From positions 1 to 64,000 of the forward strand of contig NZ_QJUM01000014.1 in the NCBI RefSeq assembly GCF_004327355.1: a DNA stretch of 64,000 bases, given 5' to 3'. A program made the translations under genes and the position numbers. Every line of letters starts with the position of its first letter. Within the stretch, counting starts at the first letter, position 1. Below, piece by piece: positions 54,849 to 63,456 of this stretch. This stretch comes from Phytopseudomonas dryadis. Lineage in GTDB: Bacteria > Pseudomonadota > Gammaproteobacteria > Pseudomonadales > Pseudomonadaceae. A model generated the notes under the pieces. That model was not told the DNA's origin and made no database searches. It saw only the letters and a list, made by a program, of their open reading frames with translations.

Positions 54849-55700
54849 TCAGAACCGCCGGGTACTGAGCAATTCATCCAGCACAGGGTTGGCAACCCGG
54901 AACGGCACCGACATGTGATCCTCGCCCGCCTGGATCTGGAAGTCGCTGCGCAGCCCGTATTGCGACAGGTTCTCCAGACGAATCTGCAGGGAACGCACAT
55001 CCTGGATTTCCTGCGGCATCTCACGATCGCCGACCCACATCGTCAGGCTGCGGTGGGTCAGGTCGAGCTGCCCGGCATGGGCCTGCCTGGTGAAGGCGCG
55101 CTCGTGCTCCATCAGGTAGCGGTCGCGCCACCACAGGCTCGGGCTGATCGCCACCACATGCTGGAACAGCGCCGGCCGGGTGAACAGCGCGTAGATGCCG
55201 AACATGCCGCCGAAGGAGTGCCCGACCAGGCTGCGCTGATCCTGATCGACCTTGAAACGCTCGGTTACCCTGGGCATCAGGCGCTTTTCGATGAAATCCA
55301 GGAACAGATCCTGCCCACCCTGCGGCGGCGTGTTGCGCTCCTCGGGCTGCGGCGGCGACAGGTCGAACGCCCGGCGCTCGAAGTCCAGCGGCGTATCGCT
55401 CGGGTAGCCGATGGCCACCAGGACCGAACCGCGCCAGCGATTCTGCGCGCGCTTGGCCGCGTGGAAGGCCGGGAAGTAGGCGTTGCCGTCGAGCAGATAG
55501 ATCACCGGATAGCCGCCGGTATAGGGCACATCGCCCTCCGGCAGGCTGACCATGATGCGGTACTCGCGGCCCTCGGCGCTGTGCACCGTCCACTGCTCGG
55601 TACCGTCCAGCGTCACCGGTTCGGCCTGGACGACCGAAAGGTCGCCCAGCAGCAGGGCGCCCAGCATGCCCAGCGCGCGTAGCCAGCCCACGGCGATCAC
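54849..55700 (-). CDS. Periplasmic alpha/beta-hydrolase, siderophore-esterase type
   Basis: 283 residues with a signal peptide. The nucleophile elbow is LVGHSFGGMFGIYALF, and the probable catalytic His lies in AGEDHMSVPF. VIYLLDGNAYFPAFHAAK is typical of the IroE/BesA esterase family. The start is GTG at 55700, overlapping the TonB-receptor stop (GTGA). It probably hydrolyses the imported ferric siderophore to release iron; the substrate is inferred. Confidence 0.85.
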   Translation of the reverse strand: MIAVGWLRALGMLGALLLGDLSVVQAEPVTLDGTEQWTVHSAEGREYRIMVSLPEGDVPYTGGYPVIYLLDGNAYFPAFHAAKRAQNRWRGSVLVAIGYPSDTPLDFERRAFDLSPPQPEERNTPPQGGQDLFLDFIEKRLMPRVTERFKVDQDQRSLVGHSFGGMFGIYALFTRPALFQHVVAISPSLWWRDRYLMEHERAFTRQAHAGQLDLTHRSLTMWVGDREMPQEIQDVRSLQIRLENLSQYGLRSDFQIQAGEDHMSVPFRVANPVLDELLSTRRF

Positions 55701-58078
55701 CAGTTGTAGCTCAGGCTGGTGACCAGGCTGCGGGCCTCGCCGCGATAGCAGAAGGAGTCCTGGCAGGTGACGTAGCGCTTGTCGGTGAGGTTGCGTGCAT
55801 TCACGGCCAGGCGCACGCCGTCCAGACCACCACCGAAGTCATAGCGCACACCAGCGTCGATCAAGGTGTAGCCCTGGTTCTTCAGCGTGTTGTCGCCGTC
55901 GCGGTAGTTGCTGCCGGTGTAGCGCGCACCGCCGGACAAGCCCAGGCCGAAGGGCAGGCGGTAGTCCAGCCACAGCGACGCCAGGTGGCGAGGCGTGTTC
56001 TTCGGCACCTTGCCCTGGTAGTCGCTGTCCTTGCTGACCTCGGCGTCGTTGAAGCTGTAGCTGGCGGTCATGCGCAGGCTGTCACTCAGGTCGGACACGG
56101 CTTCCAGTTCCAGGCCACGGGAAACCTGCTCGCCGGTCTGCACGAAGAACCCGCTGTTGACCGGATCGCGGGTCTGCACATGGGTTTGCGTCAGGTGGTA
56201 GAGCGAGGCGGTGAGCATCGTGCTGCTGCCTGGCGGCTGGTACTTGAGGCCGATTTCGTACTGCTCGCCCTCGGTCGGCTCGAAGCGGCCGCCACCGAAG
56301 CTGTTGCCACTCTGCGGCAGGAACGAGGTGGCGTAGCTGGCATAGGGCGCCAGGCCATTGTCGAACAGGTACAGCGCGCCGACCTGCCCGGTGGTGGCCG
56401 AGTCGCTGGTCTTGGTATTGGTGTCGATGCCCCACTGATTGCCGTTGTAGCGCACGTGCACCCAGTCGCGGCGCAGGCCGGCGGACAGGCGCCAGCGGTC
56501 GAGCTCGATCTGGTCCTGCAGGTACAGGCCTGCACGATGTTCCAGGCCATCGCGGTCGACCAGGACATTGCCGGGGCGCTGGATGCGCTGGTGATAGTCC
56601 GGCGCTGAGAGGTCGAGGGAAGACGCCTCTCCAGTGGCGTACAGCAGCTCGGTGTCGACCCAGGCGTAGTCCACCCCGCTGACCAGGGTGTGCTGCAGCG
56701 CTCCCGTGGCGAAGCGACTGACCAGGCGGGTATCGGTGGTCAGTGACGACATGTCTTCGTAGCTGCCAGCGGTCGTGCGCGCCAGGATGCCATCGGTGAC
56801 GGCCCCCACGTCCAGGTACTGGTTGGTGGTGTCCAACTGGCCGTAACGCAGGTTCTGCTGCAGGCTGAAGGTGTCGTTGAACGCGTGCTCGAACTCGTAG
56901 CCGAAGCTCCACTTGCGCTGTTCCAGTTTGTCGAAGTACTCGTCGCCCTGCCAGATGTCGGTGAGGTGTCCGCCGTCCTGGTAGAGCATCGGCGAACCAG
57001 CGGTCTGGCGTTCCTGATACTGGGCCAGCAGGGTCAGGCTGGTGTCGGGGTCGATCTGCCAGCTTAGCGACGGCGCGAGCAGGCGCGTGTCGTTATCCAT
57101 CTGCTCGATGGAATAGTGGGCATCGCGATAGATGCCGACGGTGCGCCACAGCACGTCGCCGGCCTCGTCCAGCTTGCCGCCCACGTCGAACTGGCCCTGG
57201 CGATGATCGTAATTGCCGGCCTGGATTTCCACCTGGTTCCTGGCCAGCAGGCTGGGGCGCTTGCTCACCCGGTTGACCATGCCGCCCGGACTGATCTGCC
57301 CGTACAGCACCGACGCCGGCCCCTTGAGCACTTCGATGCGCTCCAGGCTGTAGGCCTCGAGGGACGGCAGCGCCAGCCAGCCGCTGCCCGCCTGGCGCAG
57401 GCCATCGAGGAAGTCGGCGCTTTCGGTGGTGGCGAAGCCGCGCACGGCGATGGTGTCGAAACGCGGGTCCAGCCCGGAGCCGCCGACGCGCACGCCGGCG
57501 GTGTAGGCGACCGCGTCCTCGATCCGATTGACCTTGCGGTCGGCGATCTGCTCGGCCGTCACCACGCTGATGCTCTGCGCGGTCTCCAGGACCGGCTTGT
57601 CGCTCTTGGTCGCGCTGCTGGCATTGCTGGCGAAGTAGCCGGTTACCGGGGCGAAGGCGCTCTGCGTTGCCACCGCCTCGATACTGGTGGCGTCGAGCTG
57701 CAGGCTGGCGTCGCTCTTGCCGGGCAGCACCACATAGCCGGACGCGGTCTTTTGCGCGACCAGGCCGCTGCCGCCGAGCAGCTTCGCCAAGCCGTCCTCC
57801 AGCGACCCGCCACCGGCCAGGCCAGGGCTGCTCAGGCCACGCACCACATCCGGGGCATAGGACAGGGTGATGCCGGCGCGCTCGGCAAAGGTGCTCAGTG
57901 CCTGTTCCAGCGATCCGGCCGGGACGCTCGGGGCCGCCGTGGAAACCGGCGAGTCGGCCTGCACCGACAGGCTCGCCGAACCACCGATCAGAGCCAGCGC
58001 CAGGCATATGGCGTTCGGCAAGGTACGGAGCTGGAAATGAAACGGCAGGGGTCTGGCAGAACGCATGACGGTATCCAT
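55697..58078 (-). CDS. TonB-dependent siderophore receptor with STN signalling domain
   Basis: 793 residues. A signal peptide precedes the secretin/TonB N-terminal (STN) domain (LEQALSTFAERAGITLSYAP, residues about 55-115), which talks to FecR. The plug has ETAQSISVVTAEQIADRKVN and LERIEVLKGPASVLYGQISP. A 22-strand barrel follows and ends in the aromatic motif SLVTSLSYNW. The start is between 58078 and 58066; neither has a strong ribosome site. The substrate is unknown. Positioned after the FecI/FecR-like pair, so it is probably induced by its own siderophore. Confidence 0.92.
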   Translation of the reverse strand: MDTVMRSARPLPFHFQLRTLPNAICLALALIGGSASLSVQADSPVSTAAPSVPAGSLEQALSTFAERAGITLSYAPDVVRGLSSPGLAGGGSLEDGLAKLLGGSGLVAQKTASGYVVLPGKSDASLQLDATSIEAVATQSAFAPVTGYFASNASSATKSDKPVLETAQSISVVTAEQIADRKVNRIEDAVAYTAGVRVGGSGLDPRFDTIAVRGFATTESADFLDGLRQAGSGWLALPSLEAYSLERIEVLKGPASVLYGQISPGGMVNRVSKRPSLLARNQVEIQAGNYDHRQGQFDVGGKLDEAGDVLWRTVGIYRDAHYSIEQMDNDTRLLAPSLSWQIDPDTSLTLLAQYQERQTAGSPMLYQDGGHLTDIWQGDEYFDKLEQRKWSFGYEFEHAFNDTFSLQQNLRYGQLDTTNQYLDVGAVTDGILARTTAGSYEDMSSLTTDTRLVSRFATGALQHTLVSGVDYAWVDTELLYATGEASSLDLSAPDYHQRIQRPGNVLVDRDGLEHRAGLYLQDQIELDRWRLSAGLRRDWVHVRYNGNQWGIDTNTKTSDSATTGQVGALYLFDNGLAPYASYATSFLPQSGNSFGGGRFEPTEGEQYEIGLKYQPPGSSTMLTASLYHLTQTHVQTRDPVNSGFFVQTGEQVSRGLELEAVSDLSDSLRMTASYSFNDAEVSKDSDYQGKVPKNTPRHLASLWLDYRLPFGLGLSGGARYTGSNYRDGDNTLKNQGYTLIDAGVRYDFGGGLDGVRLAVNARNLTDKRYVTCQDSFCYRGEARSLVTSLSYNW

Positions 58079-58134
58079 ATGGGAAGTGATCTTTCCTAAC
58101 CGGATAAGTCGAAGAAGTCCGACAGCTTTGGAGC

Positions 58135-58219
58135 AGCTACAAGCCACAAGCGGCAAGCTGCAAGCGGTGATGTGCAGCGCCCGCGCTCTTCGCTTGAAGC
58201 TTGAAGCTTGAAGCTAGCT
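58135..58219. repeat. AAGCTGCAAGC-family repeat between the fecR-like gene and the receptor
   Basis: CAAGCCACAAGCGGCAAGCT and, on the other side, CGCTTGAAGCTTGAAGCTTG form a repeat-rich inverted structure filling the gap. Confidence 0.65.
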
Positions 58220-59143
58220 TCAGGCTGGCACCACACGCACCCACCAGCGCGTGCGCTCGACGATCCTCACGGGTAGCAGGTGGCTGATGTTGCGCAGCAT
58301 CACATCGGGCTCGTCCAGGCGGAAAACCCCGGAAAGATGCAGATCGGCGACCGCCGTATCGCAGCCCAGCCAGCCCTGCCGGTAGCGCCCGGCCTCGGCC
58401 AGGAAATCGACCAGGCGGATATCGCTGACCACCAGCAGACCGCGCGTCCAGGCGAAGGCGTCCAGCGGCCCCTTGCCGAGCGGCGTGATGCCGGTCGCCG
58501 ATACCCCCACGCCTTCGCCTGCCAGCAAGCGCCGCCGGCCGGTCGTGGTGGAAACCTGTGCCTCGCCACGCTGGACGCGAATCTCGCTGTAATCGTCATG
58601 CTCGCGCAGCAACACGCTGGCGTTACGGCCCTCGCATGCGGCGAAACGGCAACGTACGCGCCACTCGGCACCCTCCACCAACACTTCGCCGGCACGCAGC
58701 AGCAGGTCGCGCCCCTGTACGTCCAGGGCACTGCCAGTGTTGAGCAGCACCTCGGCGCCATCGCCGAGGCCGACTCGACGGCGTTCCCCGGTGGCCGTGG
58801 CAAAGTCGGCATGCCAGGCCGGCGGTGTCTGGGTGGCCAGCAGCGTCGCACTTCCCACGGCCAGGCCGAGGCCGAGCAGTTTCAGCGCGCGTCGACGGCT
58901 CACGTCGGCTTCGGCACGTTGCAACAGGGGGATGGTTTGCGCGGCATCGGGCAACTGGCTGGCCTGGAACAGCCCGCCCATCTGCTGCAGGCGTTGCCAG
59001 GCCAGTCGATGGCGCGCGTCGTGGCGCAGCCAGTCCTGCAACTGCCGATTCAGTTCGGCGTTCCCGGCATTGGCGCGCAAGCGCATCTGCCACTCGATGG
59101 CCGCGCAGACAATGGACTCCGGCAGACGCTCGGCGGCGTTCAC
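58220..59143 (-). CDS. FecR-like anti-sigma / signal transducer
   Basis: 307 residues. The N-terminal cytoplasmic part has EWQMRLRANAGNAELNRQLQ, then DWLRHDARHRLAWQRL. One membrane segment follows (LKLLGLGLAVGSATLLA, residues about 88-104). The periplasmic FecR domain contains VGLGDGAEVLLNTGSALDV and VDFLAEAGRYRQGWL. The start is GTG at 59143, overlapping the sigma gene stop. It relays the receptor signal to the ECF sigma. Confidence 0.92.
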   Translation of the reverse strand: MNAAERLPESIVCAAIEWQMRLRANAGNAELNRQLQDWLRHDARHRLAWQRLQQMGGLFQASQLPDAAQTIPLLQRAEADVSRRRALKLLGLGLAVGSATLLATQTPPAWHADFATATGERRRVGLGDGAEVLLNTGSALDVQGRDLLLRAGEVLVEGAEWRVRCRFAACEGRNASVLLREHDDYSEIRVQRGEAQVSTTTGRRRLLAGEGVGVSATGITPLGKGPLDAFAWTRGLLVVSDIRLVDFLAEAGRYRQGWLGCDTAVADLHLSGVFRLDEPDVMLRNISHLLPVRIVERTRWWVRVVPA

Positions 59144-59658
59144 TGCGGCGCCTCGAAACACAGGCGATAACAGTGCAGCAGGGCGCTCGCCACGTGCCGC
59201 TCGACGGTGCGGCTGGAAACGCCCAACTCCAGGGCCACCTGCGCATGGTTCAGACCACCGAGCTGATACAGCAGAAAGGCCTCGCGCACGACCGGCTTGA
59301 GGCCCTCGAGCAACTGGGCGATGCGCTCCAGGCACTGCAGCGCCTCATGGCGAACCTCTGGCGAGGGATGGCTGGGTTCGGGCAACTGCGCCAGTGCCTC
59401 GAGATAGGCACGCTCCAACGCATCGCGCCGCCAGTGGTCGATCACCAGGCCGCGGGCGATACGCGCCAGCAAGGCACGCGGCGCCCGATTGCTGATCGGC
59501 CGGCCACGCACCAGCAAGCGCACAAAGGTGTCCTGGGCCAGATCCGCCGCCTGCTGCGAACAGCCGAGCGAACGCCGCAGCCAGCCCTGCAGCCAGCCGT
59601 GGTGCGTGCCGTACAGGACATCGAGCGGAACGATGGAATCCGTTTCAGGTAGCGACAT
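59140..59658 (-). CDS. FecI-type ECF sigma factor
   Basis: 172 residues. The sigma-2 region is AADLAQDTFVRLLVRGR and ALLARIARGLVIDHWRRDAL. The sigma-4 HTH is QLGGLNHAQVALELGVSSRT, then VERHVASALLHCY. GGGGGGC precedes the ATG at 59658. First gene of a four-gene iron-uptake operon: sigma, FecR-like, receptor, esterase. Confidence 0.93.
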   Translation of the reverse strand: MSLPETDSIVPLDVLYGTHHGWLQGWLRRSLGCSQQAADLAQDTFVRLLVRGRPISNRAPRALLARIARGLVIDHWRRDALERAYLEALAQLPEPSHPSPEVRHEALQCLERIAQLLEGLKPVVREAFLLYQLGGLNHAQVALELGVSSRTVERHVASALLHCYRLCFEAPQ

Positions 59659-59721
59659 GGACGCCCCCCAAGGCCGACAAGTGCGAAGAACGCCATGAAC
59701 GAGCCTGGCGACCGCGCACAT

Positions 59722-59752
59722 TATTCGCGAATCGTTCTTATTACAACTGTTA
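59722..59752 (-). promoter_or_regulatory. Candidate Fur box upstream of the ECF sigma gene
   Basis: On the minus strand TAATAAGAACGATTCGCGAA resembles the Fur consensus (AATGATAATNATT style), about 70-90 bases before the sigma start. Iron control is expected for such operons. The match is partial. Confidence 0.4.
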
Positions 59753-59852
59753 GCGAATACCAGTCGACAGGCTGGCCCTGAAACGTCGAGTTTTACGCGC
59801 CCGAACCGATCACGCGCCTCGATGCCCGCGGATGGTAGAGGAGTCACTGCTA

Positions 59853-59880
59853 ATATATGATCCGTATATGTTTCATATAT
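59853..59880. promoter_or_regulatory. Palindromic operator upstream of the parD-like gene
   Basis: ATATATGA and TCATATAT are a perfect 8-base inverted repeat separated by 12 bases, with a further GTATATG in the centre. It ends immediately before the AGGAGG ribosome site of the parD-like gene. This is the layout of an autoregulated toxin-antitoxin promoter. Confidence 0.65.
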
Positions 59881-59891
59881 CAGGAGGACTC

Positions 59892-60104
59892 ATGGGCATC
59901 GTCAATATCGAGGATGAGCTGCACGACCAGATCCGCAAGGCGAGCAGCGTATCGTGCCGCTCGATCAACGCTCAGGCCGGCTTCTGGATTCGCATCGGCA
60001 TGTTGTGCGAAATGAACCCGACGCTGAGCTTCAACGAGGTGATCGCGGCAGAACTGCGCGCCGCCGGTGTGGTGGTTCCGCCTCGCGGGGTGGAGGCGGT
60101 ATGA
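59892..60104 (+). CDS. ParD-like (ribbon-helix-helix type) protein
   Basis: 70 residues: MGIVNIEDELHDQIRKASSV, then CRSINAQAGFWIRIGMLCEM, then NPTLSFNEVIAAELRAAGV. This matches the ParD-like antitoxin family. AGGAGG lies 5 bases before the ATG, and an operator-like palindrome lies just upstream. Its stop overlaps the methionine aminopeptidase start (ATGA). No ParE-type toxin is present; the cotranscribed partner is an aminopeptidase. Confidence 0.85.
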   Translation: MGIVNIEDELHDQIRKASSVSCRSINAQAGFWIRIGMLCEMNPTLSFNEVIAAELRAAGVVVPPRGVEAV

Positions 60105-60886
60105 CCAAACAGCCGGAAGAAATCGCCCTGCTGGCGGAATCCGGCAGGTTGCTGGCATCGGTATTCGGCTACCTGGATCGACTCGGCCTGCTCGGCATGT
60201 CGACCCTGCAGGTCAATGACCTGGTGGACAACTTCATCGTCCAGCAGCTCGAGGCCCGCCCCGCCAGCAAAGGGCAGTACGGTTATGCCTACGCCCTGAA
60301 CGCCTCGCGCAACGAGGTGGTGTGCCACGGCGTGCCCAGCGCCTCGGAAATCCTGCAGAGCGGCGATCTGGTGAACTTCGATATCACCCTGGAGAAGAAC
60401 GGCTATATCGCCGACTCCAGCAAGACCTACCTGATCGGCGACGTTTCGCCCCAGGCCCGGCAGCTCGCCACGATCACCTATGAGGCGATGTGGAAAGGCA
60501 TCCAAGCCGTGCGCCCCGGCGGCCGCCTGGGCGATATCGGCCACGCCATCGAAAGACACGCCCGCGCCCACGGCTATTCGGTGGTTCGCGAGTATTGCGG
60601 CCACGGTATCGGCCGAGAAATGCACGAGCCGCCGGAGGTGTTGCACTGGGGCAAGCCGAAGACCGGCCTGACCCTGCGCGAAGGCATGGTCTTCACCATC
60701 GAGCCCATGCTCAACCAGGGCCAGGCTGGCGTACGCACACTACGTGATGGCTGGACGGTGGTGACCCGCGACGGCAGGCTATCGGCGCAGTCCGAACACA
60801 CCGTGGCGGTAACCGCCGATGGCGTGCGGGTGTTGACGCTGCGTCCCGAGGAACGCCAGCGGGTTTCAGATGCTGTTCAGGAATGA
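60101..60886 (+). CDS. map: Type I methionine aminopeptidase
   Basis: 261 residues. All metal ligands are present: Asp94 and Asp105 in NFDITLEKNGYIADSSKTY, His168 in EYCGHGIGREMHEPP, Glu201 in FTIEPML and Glu232 in QSEHTVAV. The substrate His is in VCHGVPS. Removes N-terminal Met from nascent proteins. Unlike the housekeeping map it is translationally coupled to a ParD-like gene, so it is probably an accessory paralog. Whether another map exists cannot be seen here. Confidence 0.93.
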   Translation: MTKQPEEIALLAESGRLLASVFGYLDRLGLLGMSTLQVNDLVDNFIVQQLEARPASKGQYGYAYALNASRNEVVCHGVPSASEILQSGDLVNFDITLEKNGYIADSSKTYLIGDVSPQARQLATITYEAMWKGIQAVRPGGRLGDIGHAIERHARAHGYSVVREYCGHGIGREMHEPPEVLHWGKPKTGLTLREGMVFTIEPMLNQGQAGVRTLRDGWTVVTRDGRLSAQSEHTVAVTADGVRVLTLRPEERQRVSDAVQE

Positions 60887-60889
60887 GGA

Positions 60890-61249
60890 CTCCCTTGCGG
60901 AGCGCTTCAGGTAGCTCGAAAGGAGCAGCGCGCGTACGTCATTCACACCCTTTGGCAAGTCATCCAACGTCGCGTACTCGGCACGGGCGCCTCCGCAGTA
61001 CAGCCCGCCAATCTGATCACTTGCTCCGTCAGAATGCTCATAGTTCGCCCAGTCCTCGGTGAAATGCAACAAGTGGATGCGCAGCAGGTTTCCAGCGGAT
61101 ACGGCGGTCGGCCATTGCCAGCCTTGGGAGAGAACGCTTCGATCAGTTCCAAAGCCCGGCCCATGGCACTACTTTCCAGCTCCGTCATCAAAGCACTCGT
61201 GCCGGATCTGTTTGCGTTTGCCGGCGTACTCAGCGTCGGAAAAACTCAT
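60890..61249 (-). pseudogene. Degenerate IS5-like transposase N-terminal fragment
   Basis: On the minus strand the frame starts MSFSDAEYAGKRKQIRHECF, a typical IS5-family N-terminus. It shifts frame to MGRALELIEAFSPKAGNGRP (PKAGNGRPPYPLET motif), then shifts again at LRIHLLHF. At least two frameshifts and deletions separate the pieces. The 3' part does not match IS5. It marks the boundary between conserved chromosome and accessory DNA. Confidence 0.7.
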
Positions 61250-61292
61250 CCGGGTCATTCGGTGGGGCTCATGTTGAGGGATTGTGGTGGTG

Positions 61293-62276
61293 TCATTTGA
61301 AGAAGGAAAGAATATTCCTCTGTGTTCCTTCACTTTCTTTTCCTGCAAGAATCTCAGTCATTGAGATGAGCTTGGATAGCGTTCCATCAAAAAACAGGAT
61401 GGAGTTGATATGGCTTTCAAACCAAGCTTTGCGATCCTTTAGATAGGTTATGCTGTTCTTGATATCAATTATGGCCTGTGCATTGGCCACTCTCATGTTT
61501 CGGGTGTCAAAAAGAAGTACTTGCATTATTGTCGGGGCCATTTTTCTTTTTCGATTGGTTATTTCTTCATGGATGCTTTGCTTTCCAAATTTTTTATCCG
61601 TCCAGAATGTATCGCTCATGTAGGTTTTGAAGTTCTTTGCTCGTGGTGTCTTCAGTTCGATGGCGTAAATTACACGATTTCGCAACACAAAATAGTCTGG
61701 GTAGGTTACAAGTCCCGACGTGAAGTATCCATCTGTATAGACTACTTCCAGGCGGCCAATACCGTGCCTTTCGCCCGTGTCTATAGCACGTGTTGTATAA
61801 GAGTTGGTAGCCATGATACCGGGCTCTGGAATAGTCGCGTCGGGAACGTCTATGGCGCCTTTTTTATAGTCTCTGAAATTCAAGTCTCTGGCCAGAAACG
61901 CGAATCCAGATGTTTGCAGGTGGATATACAGGTTTTCTTGGGAGTCGCTTTCCTGAAGGAGCCTATGCTGAAGGGAAAGCTCAGCGTCCTGTTCCTTGAA
62001 CTCTTCCACACTGCTTGAAAATGAACTCTCTGGTGGGGGAAGGTCTTCTAAGGTTGGCCTGGTGGCGTACAGTCGACCATGTATGTCTATGGGATTTGTC
62101 GAGTCAATTATCAGGACCACGGGCATTTTGGATAGGGACGGTGGCTCGGCGGTGGGAGAGGATTTAATGATTTTGAGTTTGCATACAGAGCACCAGGCTT
62201 TACCCCATTCGGATTCAATTATTTTTTCGTCGCTTGCACACCAGTGGCCGGATTGGCATTGATAGAAGTGTGTCAT
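61293..62276 (-). CDS. Zinc-ribbon protein with a PD-(D/E)XK-like nuclease motif (unknown family)
   Basis: 327 residues with GC clearly below that of the Pseudomonas genes to the left. Cys7, Cys13, Cys29 and Cys32 form a probable zinc-binding ribbon at the N-terminus. A second domain carries YPDYFVLRN (Asp194) followed by VIYAIELKTP (Glu207, Lys209), the spacing of the PD-(D/E)XK nuclease core. A basic stretch NRKRKMAP and beta-rich MQVLLFDTRN follow. I do not recognise the family. AGGA lies close to the ATG. It may be part of a defence or mobile element. Confidence 0.7.
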   Translation of the reverse strand: MTHFYQCQSGHWCASDEKIIESEWGKAWCSVCKLKIIKSSPTAEPPSLSKMPVVLIIDSTNPIDIHGRLYATRPTLEDLPPPESSFSSSVEEFKEQDAELSLQHRLLQESDSQENLYIHLQTSGFAFLARDLNFRDYKKGAIDVPDATIPEPGIMATNSYTTRAIDTGERHGIGRLEVVYTDGYFTSGLVTYPDYFVLRNRVIYAIELKTPRAKNFKTYMSDTFWTDKKFGKQSIHEEITNRKRKMAPTIMQVLLFDTRNMRVANAQAIIDIKNSITYLKDRKAWFESHINSILFFDGTLSKLISMTEILAGKESEGTQRNILSFFK

Positions 62277-62572
62277 TTCCTAACACCCGATAGTGATTAA
62301 GCTGGGTTCGGCTATCCCGTCTCCGGTGTGAGTGTAGTGGAATAATGGATGTGCGCATGGGCTTGGAAGTCTCGTATTTCAGACCCTTGCGCTAATACTT
62401 CGCGGATCTGCTCTTTGGACTGCAGGCAAATCGCGCATAGACGCGGAGTGGAGGCCGACAGGCCGGTTATCGAGGAAAACCACACAGCCGACCTGCGATG
62501 CGCTCGGGCTGAGTCGTAGGACAATGCGCTGGCAGATACCCATGTGTCGCCCAGTTGAAGCACTACCTGACG

Positions 62573-62655
62573 GAGGCATCTCGGTTCGACAAACTCAAGA
62601 GAAATTACAAAAACGGGGTAACCATGGCATATGCCTTCCCCTGGCTACCCCATGT
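62573..62655 (+). pseudogene. C-terminal relic of an IS5-family transposase
   Basis: EASRFDKLKRNYKNGVTMAY, then AFPWLPH, resembles the conserved tail (RFDKLKRNY...A..FLWLP) of IS5-family (IS427-type) transposases. Nothing of the preceding catalytic domain is seen. It ends in unrelated sequence. Confidence 0.55.
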
Positions 62656-62765
62656 GAAGCGGCAACAGACCCTAGCCCAAACAGAAACCATTGTAAAAAC
62701 AGTTCGTTATGTAGTTTTTAAAACTATGTTCCTTCGTGCCTATCTCTAGACTCTCCAATTGTGGG

Positions 62766-62898
62766 GTGAAAATAAAGTTTCATCCTAAAGTATCGAAAAA
62801 AGAGCTGGAAATGGAAATTTTGCCAGTTAAAGAATCATCTTAAAAACTCAAGCACGCACAATTCGGATGAAAAATTTGAAAATAAAGAATCATCCTAA
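62766..62898. repeat. Three short direct repeats at exact 55-base spacing
   Basis: AAAGTTTCATCCTAA at 62774, AAAGAATCATCTTAA at 62829 and AAAGAATCATCCTAA at 62884. The first and third extend to the left as TGAAAATAAAG. The 40 bases between them are unrelated. AT-rich DNA without a gene. Confidence 0.7.
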
Positions 62899-62918
62899 TG
62901 GGCCATGATGTAAAACCG

Positions 62919-63176
62919 CTACCGCGCCTCGAAAATTCTCCGCGCTACCGGTCCATACGTCGTGATCACCTGCTCGATGCCGTCCTGATCATCAAAACGC
63001 AACCCATCCTCGATCTCGAAAAAAGCTTTTTGCTCGGCTTCCCACTGAGCGATCTTGGCCGCGTCCGGCTGAGCTTTTTTGCTTTCGCTGTAAATCCATT
63101 CAGCGCGAACAGCCATTAGGAACCCAAGAACCTCTTGTGCAGCTTCAAAACGCGCCAAACGCTCGGTCGTAGTCAT
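62919..63176 (-). CDS. Small hypothetical protein
   Basis: 85 residues, highly charged and helical: MTTTERLARFEAAQEVLGFL, then EWIYSESKKAQPDAAKIAQW. AGGAGG lies 8 bases before the ATG, which supports translation. It lies downstream of the McrC-like gene on the same strand, with about 280 bases between. Function unknown; not a recognised antitoxin. Confidence 0.65.
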   Translation of the reverse strand: MTTTERLARFEAAQEVLGFLMAVRAEWIYSESKKAQPDAAKIAQWEAEQKAFFEIEDGLRFDDQDGIEQVITTYGPVARRIFEAR

Positions 63177-63233
63177 GATCAGACCTCCTATCAACGCAAA
63201 CGCACAGTCTGAGAGTTGTTCATCACGCCCCAT

Positions 63234-63456
63234 AACGATCCATGTCAGGTAATACGTTCACACACCGATTGCTTGATACGGCTTCCTTCGCTTCCAGCGT
63301 AACGGCCAGGACGTAGAGGCTGACACTGTTGAGATGGCAGTCGCATCTTTTTTAAGTAGCGCGGAAATGCAAGGCTCACCATCGTCAAAGCCCAGATCTG
63401 CGCCTGAGGTACAACCAACCGCCGCCAGATCTTTGAGGAAGACCCCTTTAAATCGA
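63234..63456. other. Gap between the McrC-like gene and the small hypothetical gene
   Basis: Short overlapping open frames exist on both strands, but none has a ribosome site or recognisable content. I see nothing else here. Confidence 0.35.

Noticed and set aside
62312-62563. 83-codon minus-strand frame
   Set aside because: No ribosome site; overlaps another open frame of similar length and lies next to IS relics; likely noise or a decayed element.
62766-62898. CRISPR array
   Set aside because: Repeats are only 15 bases, imperfect and three in number, with no cas genes; spacing is regular but does not fit a CRISPR repeat.
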